DNA of 30,603 bases from UBA1189 sp045612925 (GTDB lineage Bacteria; Bacteroidota; Bacteroidia; Bacteroidales; Bacteroidaceae), in the NCBI GenBank assembly GCA_045612925.1, contig JAZKZX010000028.1, forward strand, positions 1-30,603, given 5' to 3'. Below are positions 23,939-30,603 of this stretch, in pieces. The position numbers were made by a program, and so were the translations under genes. Position 1 is the stretch's first letter; the number at the start of each line of letters is the position of its first letter. Under the pieces are notes generated by a model, which worked only from the letters and a program-made list of their open reading frames with translations, had not been told where the DNA came from and made no database searches.

Positions 23939-24024
23939 GCTCGAATGGTGGAATCGGTAGACACGAAGGACTTAAAATCCTTTGGCCAGTGATGGCTGTG
24001 CGGGTTCAAGTCCCGCTTCGAGTA
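23939..24024 (+). tRNA. tRNA-Leu (anticodon UAA)
   Basis: Acceptor GCTCGAA/TTCGAGT (one G-U), anticodon stem AAGGA/TCCTT with loop CTTAAAA giving TAA at 34-36, a long class II variable arm, and T-arm GCGGG-TTCAAGT-CCCGC. CCA is not encoded. Confidence 0.95.
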
Positions 24025-24027
24025 CTG

Positions 24028-24074
24028 AAAGGAGACAAATCATCATTTTTGATGGTTTGTTTCCTTCTTTTTTA
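24028..24074 (+). terminator. Terminator after tRNA-Leu
   Basis: A long imperfect stem (AAGGA, ACAAA, CATCA pairing with TGATG, TTTGT, TCCTT) is followed by CTTTTTT, starting 4 bp past the tRNA. Confidence 0.7.
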
Positions 24075-24182
24075 ATATCATCATTCTCAATATGTGATAA
24101 GGTAGAAAGAAACATTGATTTTCTCGAGGACTATCTCTTCTCTCTTGGTTGTCTTCCTGGCATATGGAATTTATGAAAAAAG

Positions 24183-24208
24183 AAGGGAGCGAATTGATTC
24201 GCTCCCTT
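24183..24208 (-). terminator. Terminator of the exb operon
   Basis: AAGGGAGCGAAT pairs perfectly with ATTCGCTCCCTT (12 bp). On the - strand CTTTTTT follows. It is 31 bp past the stop of the last exbD-like gene. Confidence 0.8.
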
Positions 24209-24238
24209 GCTAATAGTGATAGTTTGTGAAAAAACTCA

Positions 24239-24703
24239 TTATTGACGTTTGCCGCCAGAATAAACGATGTTCAATGCCCAAGCTTCACGGAGGGCCATCT
24301 TTACATCGGTGACAATACCCATCTGGGTGCCTTCGTCAATCTTCATGGACATACGCATAAAGGGCTTATCACGTTCAGGCATAGCCTCACGCTCTTGGTA
24401 AACATATTCGCCAATAGCATCGACCTCTGCGAAATCATCGTTAAGCTGGATACGAGTACCTGTACCCATCTTTGAACGGAACTCCTTGGTTGGCTTACCG
24501 ATGTAGACATATGACACCAATGACTTCTTTTCCAACTTCTCAATTTCGGTACCCTTTGGAGTGTTGAACTCTACTTTGAGTGTTACCTCACGCATAGAGG
24601 TTACCATCATGAAGAAGAACAGAATACTGAAGATCAAGTCAGGAAGTGACGAGGTGTTCAGTTCAGGAACTTCCTTACTACCATTCTTATTAAATTTTCC
24701 CAT
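24239..24703 (-). CDS. ExbD/TolR-family biopolymer transport protein (second copy in operon)
   Basis: A 154-aa single-pass inner-membrane protein: short cytoplasmic N-terminus, a transmembrane helix about residues 20-40 (SLPDLIFSILFFFMMVTSM, with the conserved membrane Asp22), then a periplasmic domain. ExbD couples the proton-motive force with ExbB to TonB for outer-membrane transport. It is last of four genes and starts 2 bp after the preceding exbD stop. The periplasmic domain differs strongly from the first ExbD, so the two may form mixed dimers or serve different partners; that is inference. Confidence 0.9.
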   Translation of the reverse strand: MGKFNKNGSKEVPELNTSSLPDLIFSILFFFMMVTSMREVTLKVEFNTPKGTEIEKLEKKSLVSYVYIGKPTKEFRSKMGTGTRIQLNDDFAEVDAIGEYVYQEREAMPERDKPFMRMSMKIDEGTQMGIVTDVKMALREAWALNIVYSGGKRQ

Positions 24704-24705
24704 GA

Positions 24706-25326
24706 TTAGTTTCCTCCATACTTTTTAGGTTCAGCCTCTGAAATCTTCATCGGATAAACACCTGTTACAGCTAAACGCTCATCTTCGTTCAAGTCGCGGA
24801 AATACTTGCCGAACTTCTCGCGTGCAAACTCATTGCGCAATTCATTGTATGCGGCCATTAGCTCATTCTGGATCTGGAAGTACACATCATATCTTGTGCT
24901 ACGGTCTGTCTGCACGGAGATAATGTGATTCTTTGTTACAGGATAAGCACCAAGCATGGGCAGGGGTGGGTCTGCAGGGTGAAACTCTGGCATGTTGGCC
25001 TTATTCTCGGGATTAGCGATAAACTCCTTGGCAATTTTGCGAAGGTCTTCGGGCTTAACATCAGTTACAGTTACGCGCTTTGACTCATCTCCATAGTAGT
25101 ACATGATTTCGTTGTTCATGTTGACAGAAACAACCAAAACGTTTCTACCCTTCACCTTGACATCCTCTTCTTGTTGATTCTTATCAGGTGGAGGCGGTAA
25201 ACGACGCACCAAGCCTGTATCAGTATCCATAGATGTGGTAATCAAGAAGAAGATCAACAGGATGAATGAGATGTCGGCCAATGAGCTACCATTCAACCCC
25301 GGAACTTTTCTTTTCTTCTTTGCCAT
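24706..25326 (-). CDS. ExbD/TolR-family biopolymer transport protein (first copy in operon)
   Basis: A 206-aa single-pass protein. A basic N-terminus (MAKKKRKVPGLNGSSLAD) leads into a transmembrane helix with ADISFILLIFFLITTSMD; Asp18 is the expected proton-path aspartate. A proline-rich stretch RLPPPPDKNQ follows, then a periplasmic domain longer than the usual 100-110 residues of E. coli ExbD, including ISVQTDRSTRYDVYFQ. It lies 26 bp after the small membrane protein gene and 2 bp before the second exbD. Confidence 0.9.
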   Translation of the reverse strand: MAKKKRKVPGLNGSSLADISFILLIFFLITTSMDTDTGLVRRLPPPPDKNQQEEDVKVKGRNVLVVSVNMNNEIMYYYGDESKRVTVTDVKPEDLRKIAKEFIANPENKANMPEFHPADPPLPMLGAYPVTKNHIISVQTDRSTRYDVYFQIQNELMAAYNELRNEFAREKFGKYFRDLNEDERLAVTGVYPMKISEAEPKKYGGN

Positions 25327-25352
25327 AATTAAAATCTCCTATAAATTATGAC

Positions 25353-25823
25353 TTACTTTTTGAAAATTCCTGACAAGCTAGCAATCAGTGCAATTGCGGT
25401 TACAACAAGCAATACATAAATGGTGTAAATGATTGCATCTGTTGCTTGCAACCAGAAGGCATCTTCATAGAGTCCTGTACCAGTCATGATAGGAGACGCA
25501 CTGCCTAAAAACCATGTGATTACCAATACAGGAAGGAACAACCACAAACCAACCTTAGCAAGAGCAACGCCCCACTTAGGCATGTTAGAGTCAATCTTTC
25601 CGCCCTTAGCAGTTACAGCACCAGCCAATGTGCATACACCACAGATAGTAGCCAATGCATACATCCAAAACATCAACATGTCTGTGAATTGGGGTGACTT
25701 GTAGTAGCCACTGGGCAGTGACTCCATATTCCCGAATCCAACGCAGAAGAACAATACCAACACTACCGCAGAAAGGGCAAGCAGTATGTAATATACGATG
25801 GACGCTATTTTACTCGCTTTCAT
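25353..25823 (-). CDS. Four-helix inner-membrane protein of the exb operon, function unknown
   Basis: A 156-aa protein with four hydrophobic helices at about residues 8-29, 49-70, 86-106 and 131-152 (IYYTIYVLLVVTAIALIASL-like last helix). Loops are short except for one between helices 1 and 2 and one between 3 and 4. No known catalytic motif. It lies between exbB (23 bp upstream) and the first exbD (26 bp downstream), the usual position of a small uncharacterised membrane gene in Bacteroidota exb operons. A structural or regulatory role in the ExbB/ExbD complex is inferred from position only. Confidence 0.8.
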   Translation of the reverse strand: MKASKIASIVYYILLALSAVVLVLFFCVGFGNMESLPSGYYKSPQFTDMLMFWMYALATICGVCTLAGAVTAKGGKIDSNMPKWGVALAKVGLWLFLPVLVITWFLGSASPIMTGTGLYEDAFWLQATDAIIYTIYVLLVVTAIALIASLSGIFKK

Positions 25824-25846
25824 TGTTTTTTCTTTGTTAATGTTAA

Positions 25847-26671
25847 TTACTTCTTCAAGTTGTACTTCATGATCAAATCCAAGAGAGTGATAGAGCTATC
25901 CTCCATGTCGGTGGTGAGAGACTCAATCTTAGAAAGGATGAAGTTGTAGAAAATCTGAAGAACAAGAGCAACGATAATACCGAAGATAGTGGTAATCAAA
26001 GCCACCTTCATACCGCCGGCTACAACAGTGGGGCTAATATCACCTGCCTTTTGGATGTCGTCGAACGCCATAACCATACCAATCACAGTACCCAAGAATC
26101 CGAGAGAGGGAGCCATCGCGATGAAGAGGGTTACCCATGAGCAGTTCTTCTCGAGAGCAGCTGACTGTACACCACCGTAAGAAACAACAGAACGCTCAAC
26201 TACATCGATACCCTCATCGATACGCAAGAGACCCTGATAGCAGATAGAAGCGACAGGACCACGAGTATTACGGCAGAGCTCCTTAGCGCCCTCTACATCA
26301 CCCTTAGCCAAAGCGGCCTCAATAGCAGCCATAAGCTTCTTTGTGTTCACCTCAGCAAGGCTCAAGTAGATGATACGCTCGATACAGAAAGCCAAACCGA
26401 GTACCAATGCGATAGCAACCAATGACATGAAGCTAGCATCACCCTCAATAAACTTTGTTTTAAGAGCCTTGTGCATACCTACAGTTTCTTCCTCAACGGG
26501 AGCAACTTCTGCGGGAGCCTCTACTGCTGCTGAATCAGTTGCAACAGAATCTACTGCTGCAGTGTCTACTACCTCTGTTTGTGCAGCCACTTCGTCCTGA
26601 GCAACTACTGTTTGTGTCAATCCAAATGAAAGGATTCCGAACATTGCAAATACTGCAAAAAACTTTTTCAT
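25847..26671 (-). CDS. exbB: MotA/TolQ/ExbB proton channel protein with N-terminal extension
   Basis: A 274-aa inner-membrane protein that forms the pentameric proton channel energising TonB with ExbD. An N-terminal signal-like helix (residues about 1-24, ending VVAQ) is followed by an Ala/Val/Glu/Asp-rich, low-complexity stretch (25-62, e.g. VVDTAAVDSVATDSAAVEA). The core follows: helix 1 near 81-103, the cytoplasmic region with ALAKGDVEGAKELCRN, then two long helices containing FIAMAPSLGFLGTVIGMVMAF and GMKVALITTIFGIIVALVL. It leads the operon and begins 59 bp after tRNA-Ser, with no promoter or terminator visible in between. Confidence 0.92.
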   Translation of the reverse strand: MKKFFAVFAMFGILSFGLTQTVVAQDEVAAQTEVVDTAAVDSVATDSAAVEAPAEVAPVEEETVGMHKALKTKFIEGDASFMSLVAIALVLGLAFCIERIIYLSLAEVNTKKLMAAIEAALAKGDVEGAKELCRNTRGPVASICYQGLLRIDEGIDVVERSVVSYGGVQSAALEKNCSWVTLFIAMAPSLGFLGTVIGMVMAFDDIQKAGDISPTVVAGGMKVALITTIFGIIVALVLQIFYNFILSKIESLTTDMEDSSITLLDLIMKYNLKK

Positions 26672-26730
26672 TGTGTTTTTACTTTTAGTTAATACTATTA
26701 TTTAATTGTTTTCTTAATCTCTACTTTACG

Positions 26731-26818
26731 CGGAAAGAAGGGGATTCGAACCCCTGATACGCTTTTGGCGTATACACGCTTTCCAGGCGTGCCTCTTCAA
26801 CCACTCGAGCACCTTTCC
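26731..26818 (-). tRNA. tRNA-Ser (anticodon GGA)
   Basis: Acceptor GGAAAGG/TCTTTCC (one G-U), anticodon stem CACGC/GCGTG with loop CTGGAAA giving GGA, long variable arm TATACGC-CAAAA-GCGTATC, T-arm AGGGG-TTCGAAT-CCCCT and discriminator G. CCA is not encoded. Confidence 0.95.
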
Positions 26819-26897
26819 AAAGGCATCTCATGCGATGCAGTCTCCGAAAACGGGCACAAAATACGAATATTTTTCCTATTCCGCACCATTTTCGCTA

Positions 26898-26905
26898 CAA
26901 AAGTA
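26898..26905 (-). promoter_or_regulatory. Possible -7 box upstream of tRNA-Ser
   Basis: TACTTTTG on the - strand matches TAnnTTTG about 80 bp before the tRNA. No -33 box is visible. A nearer sequence, TATTTTG (one base short of consensus), is an alternative. Confidence 0.35.
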
Positions 26906-27030
26906 TTGATTTTTTTCTTTGAAACCATAAAAAACACGATTATTCTTCAAAAAAGTGCGTGTTTTATCTTTTCTTTCCCCCTTAATTCGTAGGTGATTTA
27001 CGGCATGCGAATGAATAAAATATGTTTATT

Positions 27031-27062
27031 GTAGGAGAATTCATTTCAAACTCCTACCTTTG
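27031..27062 (+). promoter_or_regulatory. lpxK promoter with overlapping inverted repeat
   Basis: TACCTTTG (27055-27062) matches TAnnTTTG. GTAGGAG (27031-27037) and CTCCTAC (27051-27057) form a perfect 7-bp inverted repeat with a 13-bp spacer whose right arm overlaps the -7 box. The nearest TTG (27029-27031) is 23 bp away, longer than usual. Confidence 0.5.
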
Positions 27063-27105
27063 CAAAAGGTATTCATCTGCATAAACTACTATGGGTAGAA
27101 CTACT

Positions 27106-28182
27106 ATGAAACTATATCGTTTATTGGTTCCTCTCTCCCTCTTTTACAAGGCGTGGGTATGGGTGCGCAACAAACTTTTCGACTGGAGAGTCCTGCCGTC
27201 CGAAGAGTTTGATGTTCCCATAATCTCTATCGGCAATCTGACCGTAGGAGGTACTGGAAAAACGCCTCACACTGAATACCTTATCAATTTGCTTAAAGAT
27301 GAGTATAAAGTCGCTATCTTGAGTCGTGGTTACAAACGTAGGAGTAGAGGTTTTAAGATGGCATCAGCCGAAAGTTCGTCCAAAGAGATAGGCGACGAAC
27401 CCTACCAGATAAAAACGAAGTTTCCTGGTGTACAGGTTGCCGTAGATGCCAATCGTAGGCATGGTATACATGAGTTGTGCAACCGTTCGGCACCGAGCGA
27501 TGTCGTTTTGCTTGATGATGCCTTTCAGCATCGCTATGTAAAGCCTGGCATCAGTATCGTATTGATGGACTATAATCGTCCGATATATGAAGACGCATTA
27601 CTGCCCGCAGGTATGTTGCGTGAGCCTATGTCGAGTCTTGAGCGAGCTCATGTTATTATTGTTACCAAGTGTCCAAAGGATCTCAAACCTATAGACTTCC
27701 GTGTCGTCACAAAACACCTTGATTTGCGCCCCTATCAACGCCTCTACTTCACCACTTTCAACTATGGGGATATGTTCTCTTTTAATGAACCGAATAGGCA
27801 AAAGATGTTGTCCGAGTTGTCGCCTCAGACGCATGTTCTCTTGGTTACTGGTATTGCGTCTACAGTGTCGTTGGTGGAGAAAATCTACGAGTATACGAAA
27901 CATGTGACTCATATGGAATATGCCGATCATCATAGTTTTACTTTGTCGGAATTGCGTGATATTAGCAAAACTTATGCCGCGATTGATGCAGAGGATAAAC
28001 TCGTTATTACGACTGAAAAAGATGCCGCTCGTTTGCGCGCATGCTCGCTTGACGAGAATATCGCTAATAATTTATATATTCTTCCTGTAAAGGTTGAGTT
28101 TCTTCAAGAGCAGCAAAACAAATTTAATCATTATATCATCGACTATGTTAGCAAAAATTCAAGAAACCGCATCGTTCATTAG
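27106..28182 (+). CDS. lpxK: Tetraacyldisaccharide 4'-kinase
   Basis: Phosphorylates the 4' position of the lipid A disaccharide, an inner-membrane-associated step of lipopolysaccharide synthesis. From ATG 27106 it is 358 aa; an in-frame ATG at 27091 adds five residues and cannot be excluded. The Walker A loop is GNLTVGGTGKTPHTEYL (about residues 43-59), followed by LSRGYKRRSRG, DEPYQIKTKFPGVQVAVD and the catalytic-region Asp pair in VVLLDDAFQHR. The N-terminal hydrophobic helix LLVPLSLFYKAWVWV fits membrane attachment. Its 3' end overlaps the purine phosphorylase gene by 38 bp. Confidence 0.95.
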   Translation: MKLYRLLVPLSLFYKAWVWVRNKLFDWRVLPSEEFDVPIISIGNLTVGGTGKTPHTEYLINLLKDEYKVAILSRGYKRRSRGFKMASAESSSKEIGDEPYQIKTKFPGVQVAVDANRRHGIHELCNRSAPSDVVLLDDAFQHRYVKPGISIVLMDYNRPIYEDALLPAGMLREPMSSLERAHVIIVTKCPKDLKPIDFRVVTKHLDLRPYQRLYFTTFNYGDMFSFNEPNRQKMLSELSPQTHVLLVTGIASTVSLVEKIYEYTKHVTHMEYADHHSFTLSELRDISKTYAAIDAEDKLVITTEKDAARLRACSLDENIANNLYILPVKVEFLQEQQNKFNHYIIDYVSKNSRNRIVH

Positions 28183-28957
28183 AAAGCACATGCACTCAAG
28201 TCCCGAGACCGCCATCATCTTGGGTACAGGTCTGGGCAGTCTTGTTAACGAAATAACCGAAAAGTACGAAATCAACTACGAAGATATACCCAACTTCCCC
28301 ATCTCTACCGTCGAGGGACATTGCGGCAAACTCATTTTCGGCAAGCTCGGCAACAAGGATATCATGGCCATGCAAGGTCGCTTCCACTACTATGAGGGTT
28401 ACTCCATGAAAGAGGTAACCTTCCCCGTTCGTGTGATGCGCGAACTGGGCATCAAAACTCTCTTCGTATCCAATGCGGCAGGTGGCATGAGCCCAGATTT
28501 CGTGATTGGCGACTTGATGATTATTACCGACCATATCAACACCTTCCCTGAACACCCGCTTCGCGGTAGGAATATCGACTACGGGCCGCGATTCCCTGAC
28601 ATGAGCGAGCCCTATAGCCGCACACTCATTGCGCAAGCCAAAGAGATTGCTGCTGAAAAAGGCATCCGCGTGGTAGAGGGCGTGTATGTAGGCGTCAGTG
28701 GGCCCACCTTTGAGACTCCTGCCGAGTATCGATACTTTCGTGTTATTGGTGGCGATGCTGTAGGTATGAGCACTGTGCCCGAGGTTATCGTGGCCAAACA
28801 TTGCGGCATTCGAGTGTTTGGCATGTCTGTGATTACCGACCTTGGTGTAGAGGGTAAGATTGTAGAAGTTACCCACGAAGAAGTACAGGCGGCGGCCGAC
28901 AAGGCGCAGCCTCTTATGACAGAGATTATGCAAGAACTTATTAATCGCGCAAACTGA
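28145..28957 (+). CDS. Purine nucleoside phosphorylase (trimeric type)
   Basis: Cleaves inosine/guanosine-type nucleosides with phosphate to give the base and ribose-1-phosphate. From ATG 28145 (MLAKIQETA) it is 270 aa, normal for the trimeric PNP class. Motifs: ILGTGLGSL (phosphate-binding loop), MQGRFHYYEGY, VSNAAGGMSPDF, GPTFETPAEYR, and GGDAVGMSTVPEV (base-binding Glu and Asn regions). An upstream in-frame ATG at 28094 would lie deep inside lpxK and is not needed. It overlaps lpxK by 38 bp, so the two are one transcript with coupled or reinitiated translation, and thiL follows after 26 bp. Confidence 0.94.
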   Translation: MLAKIQETASFIRKHMHSSPETAIILGTGLGSLVNEITEKYEINYEDIPNFPISTVEGHCGKLIFGKLGNKDIMAMQGRFHYYEGYSMKEVTFPVRVMRELGIKTLFVSNAAGGMSPDFVIGDLMIITDHINTFPEHPLRGRNIDYGPRFPDMSEPYSRTLIAQAKEIAAEKGIRVVEGVYVGVSGPTFETPAEYRYFRVIGGDAVGMSTVPEVIVAKHCGIRVFGMSVITDLGVEGKIVEVTHEEVQAAADKAQPLMTEIMQELINRAN

Positions 28958-28983
28958 ATATACAATATTATATATTAAAAGAA

Positions 28984-30027
28984 ATGGAACAAAATAAGAA
29001 GACTCCCATATCTAAGCTTGGCGAGTTCGGCCTCATCCGCCACCTCACAGGAAATATCGAGTTGCAAAATGCTTCATCCAAATATGGCGTTGGTGATGAT
29101 TGCGCCGTGCTCGAATACCCCGACAAGCAGGTTCTTGTCACCACCGATTTACTCATGGAAGGCGTACACTTCGACCTCACCTATGTGCCCCTCAAGCACC
29201 TTGGTTATAAGGCTGTGATGGTCAACCTCTCTGACATCTATGCCATGAACGGCACACCTCGCCAAATCACCGTTTCACTTGCCATCACCAAGCGCTTCGG
29301 TGTCGAGGATATGGAAGAACTATACGCCGGCATGCGTCTGGCCTGTGAAGCACATCATGTAGACATCGTAGGAGGCGACACAACTTCCTCGTTCACCGGA
29401 CTTGCCATCAGCATCACCGCCATTGGCGATGCACCCAAGGACAGGGTCGTATACCGCAATGGAGCCAAAGAGACCGATCTCATCTGTGTCTCTGGTGATC
29501 TCGGTGCTGCTTACATGGGACTACAATTGCTTGAGCGAGAGAAAAGCGTATTCATGGGCGAGAGTGATGCACAACCCGACTTCTCTGGTAAGGAATACCT
29601 CCTCGAGCGTCAGCTAAAACCCGAGGCACGCCGTGACATCATCAGTGCTTTGGCCGAAGCAGGAGTACAACCCACCTCGATGATAGATATCTCTGATGGT
29701 CTATCATCAGAACTCATGCACATCTGCAAGCAGAGCGGCACCGGATGCCGTGTCTACGAAGAGCACATCCCGCTCGATTATCAGACAGCCGTCATGGCCG
29801 AGGAGTTCAACATGAATGTCACCACTTGCGCTCTCAATGGCGGTGAAGACTACGAGCTACTGTTTACCGTCCCCCTCACCTCCCATGAAAAGGTTGCCGA
29901 CATGAAGGGCGTCCGTCTCATCGGCCATATCACAAAGCCCGAGTTGGGATGCATGCTCATCACCCGCGATGGCGGTGAAATGGAGCTTAAAGCACAAGGC
30001 TGGCAGGCGCTGACCGAAGAGAAATGA
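28984..30027 (+). CDS. thiL: Thiamine-monophosphate kinase
   Basis: Converts thiamine monophosphate to the active cofactor thiamine diphosphate with ATP. The 347-aa length is typical. Family motifs run in order: GEFGLIRHL, YGVGDDCAVLE (metal-binding Asp pair), LVTTDLLMEGVHFDL, GYKAVMVNLSDIYAMNG, DIVGGDTTSS, SGDLGAAYMGLQL, MIDISDGLSSEL and LNGGEDYELLFTV. It is the third gene of the lpxK-PNP-thiL run, with no other thiamine gene nearby, so the grouping is conserved by history rather than by pathway. A hairpin with a T-run follows at 30041. Confidence 0.96.
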   Translation: MEQNKKTPISKLGEFGLIRHLTGNIELQNASSKYGVGDDCAVLEYPDKQVLVTTDLLMEGVHFDLTYVPLKHLGYKAVMVNLSDIYAMNGTPRQITVSLAITKRFGVEDMEELYAGMRLACEAHHVDIVGGDTTSSFTGLAISITAIGDAPKDRVVYRNGAKETDLICVSGDLGAAYMGLQLLEREKSVFMGESDAQPDFSGKEYLLERQLKPEARRDIISALAEAGVQPTSMIDISDGLSSELMHICKQSGTGCRVYEEHIPLDYQTAVMAEEFNMNVTTCALNGGEDYELLFTVPLTSHEKVADMKGVRLIGHITKPELGCMLITRDGGEMELKAQGWQALTEEK

Positions 30028-30040
30028 GCAAAAACTGAAG

Positions 30041-30068
30041 AAAAATCAATAAAAATGTGATTTTTTTT
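30041..30068 (+). terminator. Terminator after thiL
   Basis: AAAAATCA pairs with TGATTTTT (8 bp), followed by more T, 13 bp past the stop. Confidence 0.6.
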
Positions 30069-30078
30069 CATTTCCCCC

Positions 30079-30108
30079 TTGCGGATTCAAAAATTAGCGC
30101 TACCTTTG
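30079..30108 (+). promoter_or_regulatory. Promoter of tRNA-Phe
   Basis: TTG (30079-30081), 19 bp, TACCTTTG (30101-30108), 16 bp before the tRNA 5' end. Confidence 0.75.
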
Positions 30109-30124
30109 CACCCGAAATCAAGGA

Positions 30125-30197
30125 GGTGCCATAGCTCAGTTGGTAGAGCAAAGGACTGAAAATCCTTGTGTCCCCGGTTCGATTCCTGGTGGCACCA
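30125..30197 (+). tRNA. tRNA-Phe (anticodon GAA)
   Basis: Acceptor GGTGCCA/TGGCACC pairs perfectly, D-arm GCTC...GAGC, anticodon stem AAGGA/TCCTT with loop CTGAAAA giving GAA, T-arm CCCGG-TTCGATT-CCTGG (one G-U), and discriminator A. Confidence 0.97.
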
Positions 30198-30202
30198 CCC
30201 CC

Positions 30203-30245
30203 AAAAACTCCCAAATTGTTCTAAAACAACGATTTGGGAGTTTTT
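30203..30245 (+). terminator. Terminator after tRNA-Phe
   Basis: AAAAACTCCCAAAT pairs with ATTTGGGAGTTTTT, with a further TGTT/AACA stem and loop, and T-run. It starts 5 bp past the tRNA. Confidence 0.85.
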
Positions 30246-30470
30246 CTTTTGCCTTAAAACCTAAATTTGGCAACATTTGACCAACATTTTGATATTTCCT
30301 CCCCCGTTTGAGACCGTTTTCGCTGATTTTTTTAACAAAAAAAGATGGCTTCCTCTTCAAAACAGGTTATTTGCGATTTTTCTTTTGACTTGAAATCTTG
30401 TTTTGGCAACAACTTGGCAACATTTTGGCAACATTTTGATATTTCTTCCCCCGTTAGAGACAGTTTTATA
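30239..30470. repeat. Direct duplication next to tRNA-Phe with phased TTGGCAACA motifs
   Basis: Two diverged copies of a block of about 85-90 bp run from about 30239 to 30320 and from about 30375 to 30467. Both start with TTTTTCTTTTG and contain CAACATTTTGATATTTC, CCCCCGTT and GAGAC-GTTTT. The distal copy has three exact TTGGCAACA 9-mers at 30403, 30414 and 30425 (11-bp period). The proximal copy has one at 30267 and a decayed one at 30278. The block lies just after a tRNA 3' end, a common integration target, so it may be integrase arm-site DNA. No integrase gene is visible. No gene is seen in 30198-30517. Confidence 0.65.
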
Positions 30471-30483
30471 GGGATTTATAATA

Positions 30484-30519
30484 AAACAAGGAGGTGATTT
30501 TTAAACCACCTCCTTGTTT
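30484..30519 (-). terminator. Terminator of the gene at the window end
   Basis: AAACAAGGAGGTG pairs perfectly (13 bp) with CACCTCCTTGTTT. On the - strand it is followed by TATTATAAAT. It overlaps the stop codon of the - strand gene at 30518-30520. Confidence 0.75.
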
Positions 30520-30603
30520 AGAACAAGTTATCCCCGTCTATCTCATTTGCAGCAGCAACCATTTCGGCATACTCGTCCAATGAACATTTTATATAATTCA
30601 CAT
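30518..30603 (-). CDS. C-terminal end of an unknown gene, cut by window edge
   Basis: An open - strand frame enters from the right edge and reads about 27 residues including SLDEYAEMVAAANEIDGDN, ending LF and TAA. The coding-like composition and the perfect terminator overlapping its stop support a real gene end. The family is not recognised. Its place beyond the tRNA-Phe duplication suggests it may belong to an integrated element, but nothing in these residues proves it. Confidence 0.5.
   Translation of the reverse strand, partial: VNYIKCSLDEYAEMVAAANEIDGDNLF

Noticed and set aside
23982..24176. 64-codon + strand ORF after tRNA-Leu ending FLEDYLFSLGCLPG
   Set aside because: It starts inside the tRNA and runs through its terminator; the last part looks protein-like, but nothing supports expression.
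1..30603. CRISPR array, rRNA operon, intact insertion sequence or classical defence island
   Set aside because: No regularly spaced direct repeats with unique spacers, no rRNA-like sequence, no transposase-like frame and no recognised defence proteins were found.

Overview
The window reads as a chromosomal segment of a Bacteroidota bacterium, most likely order Bacteroidales and close to Prevotella. Reasons: almost every confident transcription unit is preceded by the Bacteroidota sigma promoter pattern TTG/TTTG - about 20 bp - TAnnTTTG; start codons mostly lack a Shine-Dalgarno sequence; the gene content is typical of the group (GH109 lipoprotein, two-ExbD exb operon, lpxK-PNP-thiL cluster, DUF2795 protein, type II glutaminyl-cyclase-like lipoprotein, an outer-membrane-protein end in F-R-F).

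Layout. 1-3440 (+): 3' part of cysS, an M28 glutaminyl-cyclase-like lipoprotein, a chloramphenicol-acetyltransferase-fold protein and SufE. 3441-3897: no intact gene; remnants of two convergent genes around a shared terminator. 3898-5538 (-): GH109/Gfo-Idh-MocA lipoprotein, divergent from an orphan membrane histidine kinase (5738-6886, +). 6946-11915 (+): UPF0597 cysteine-desulfidase-like protein, tyrS, tRNA-Gln, and an NfeD-like/flotillin pair. 12114-15447 (-): a three-gene run of GNAT protein, 104-aa unknown and YgiQ-type radical SAM protein. 15628-17595 (-): gyrB, with a long repeat-containing upstream region. 18154-20626 (-): lptG-type permease then DEAD-box helicase. 20845-22371 (-): methyltransferase-like, PduO-type cobalamin adenosyltransferase, DUF2795 protein. 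22495-24024 (+): dGTPase and tRNA-Leu. 24239-26818 (-): tRNA-Ser followed by exbB, a small four-helix membrane protein and two exbD genes. 27106-30197 (+): lpxK, purine nucleoside phosphorylase, thiL, tRNA-Phe. 30198-30603: a duplicated, integration-site-like region and the end of one gene running off the window.

Most of this is housekeeping core genome. The parts not explained by ordinary genes are repeats: paired inverted GC-rich elements at 1151-1287 and inside the ygiQ-like gene (13347-13422), where the element is translated in frame; a 28-bp tandem repeat that fills the space before the acetyltransferase gene to within 3 bases of its ATG; a CTAG-based 10-mer/9-mer array at 11991-12089; and a direct duplication next to tRNA-Phe carrying 9-mers spaced exactly 11 bp apart. 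I see no CRISPR array, no intact insertion sequence, no rRNA and no clear defence system. No wholly new multi-gene system can be claimed from the sequence alone.
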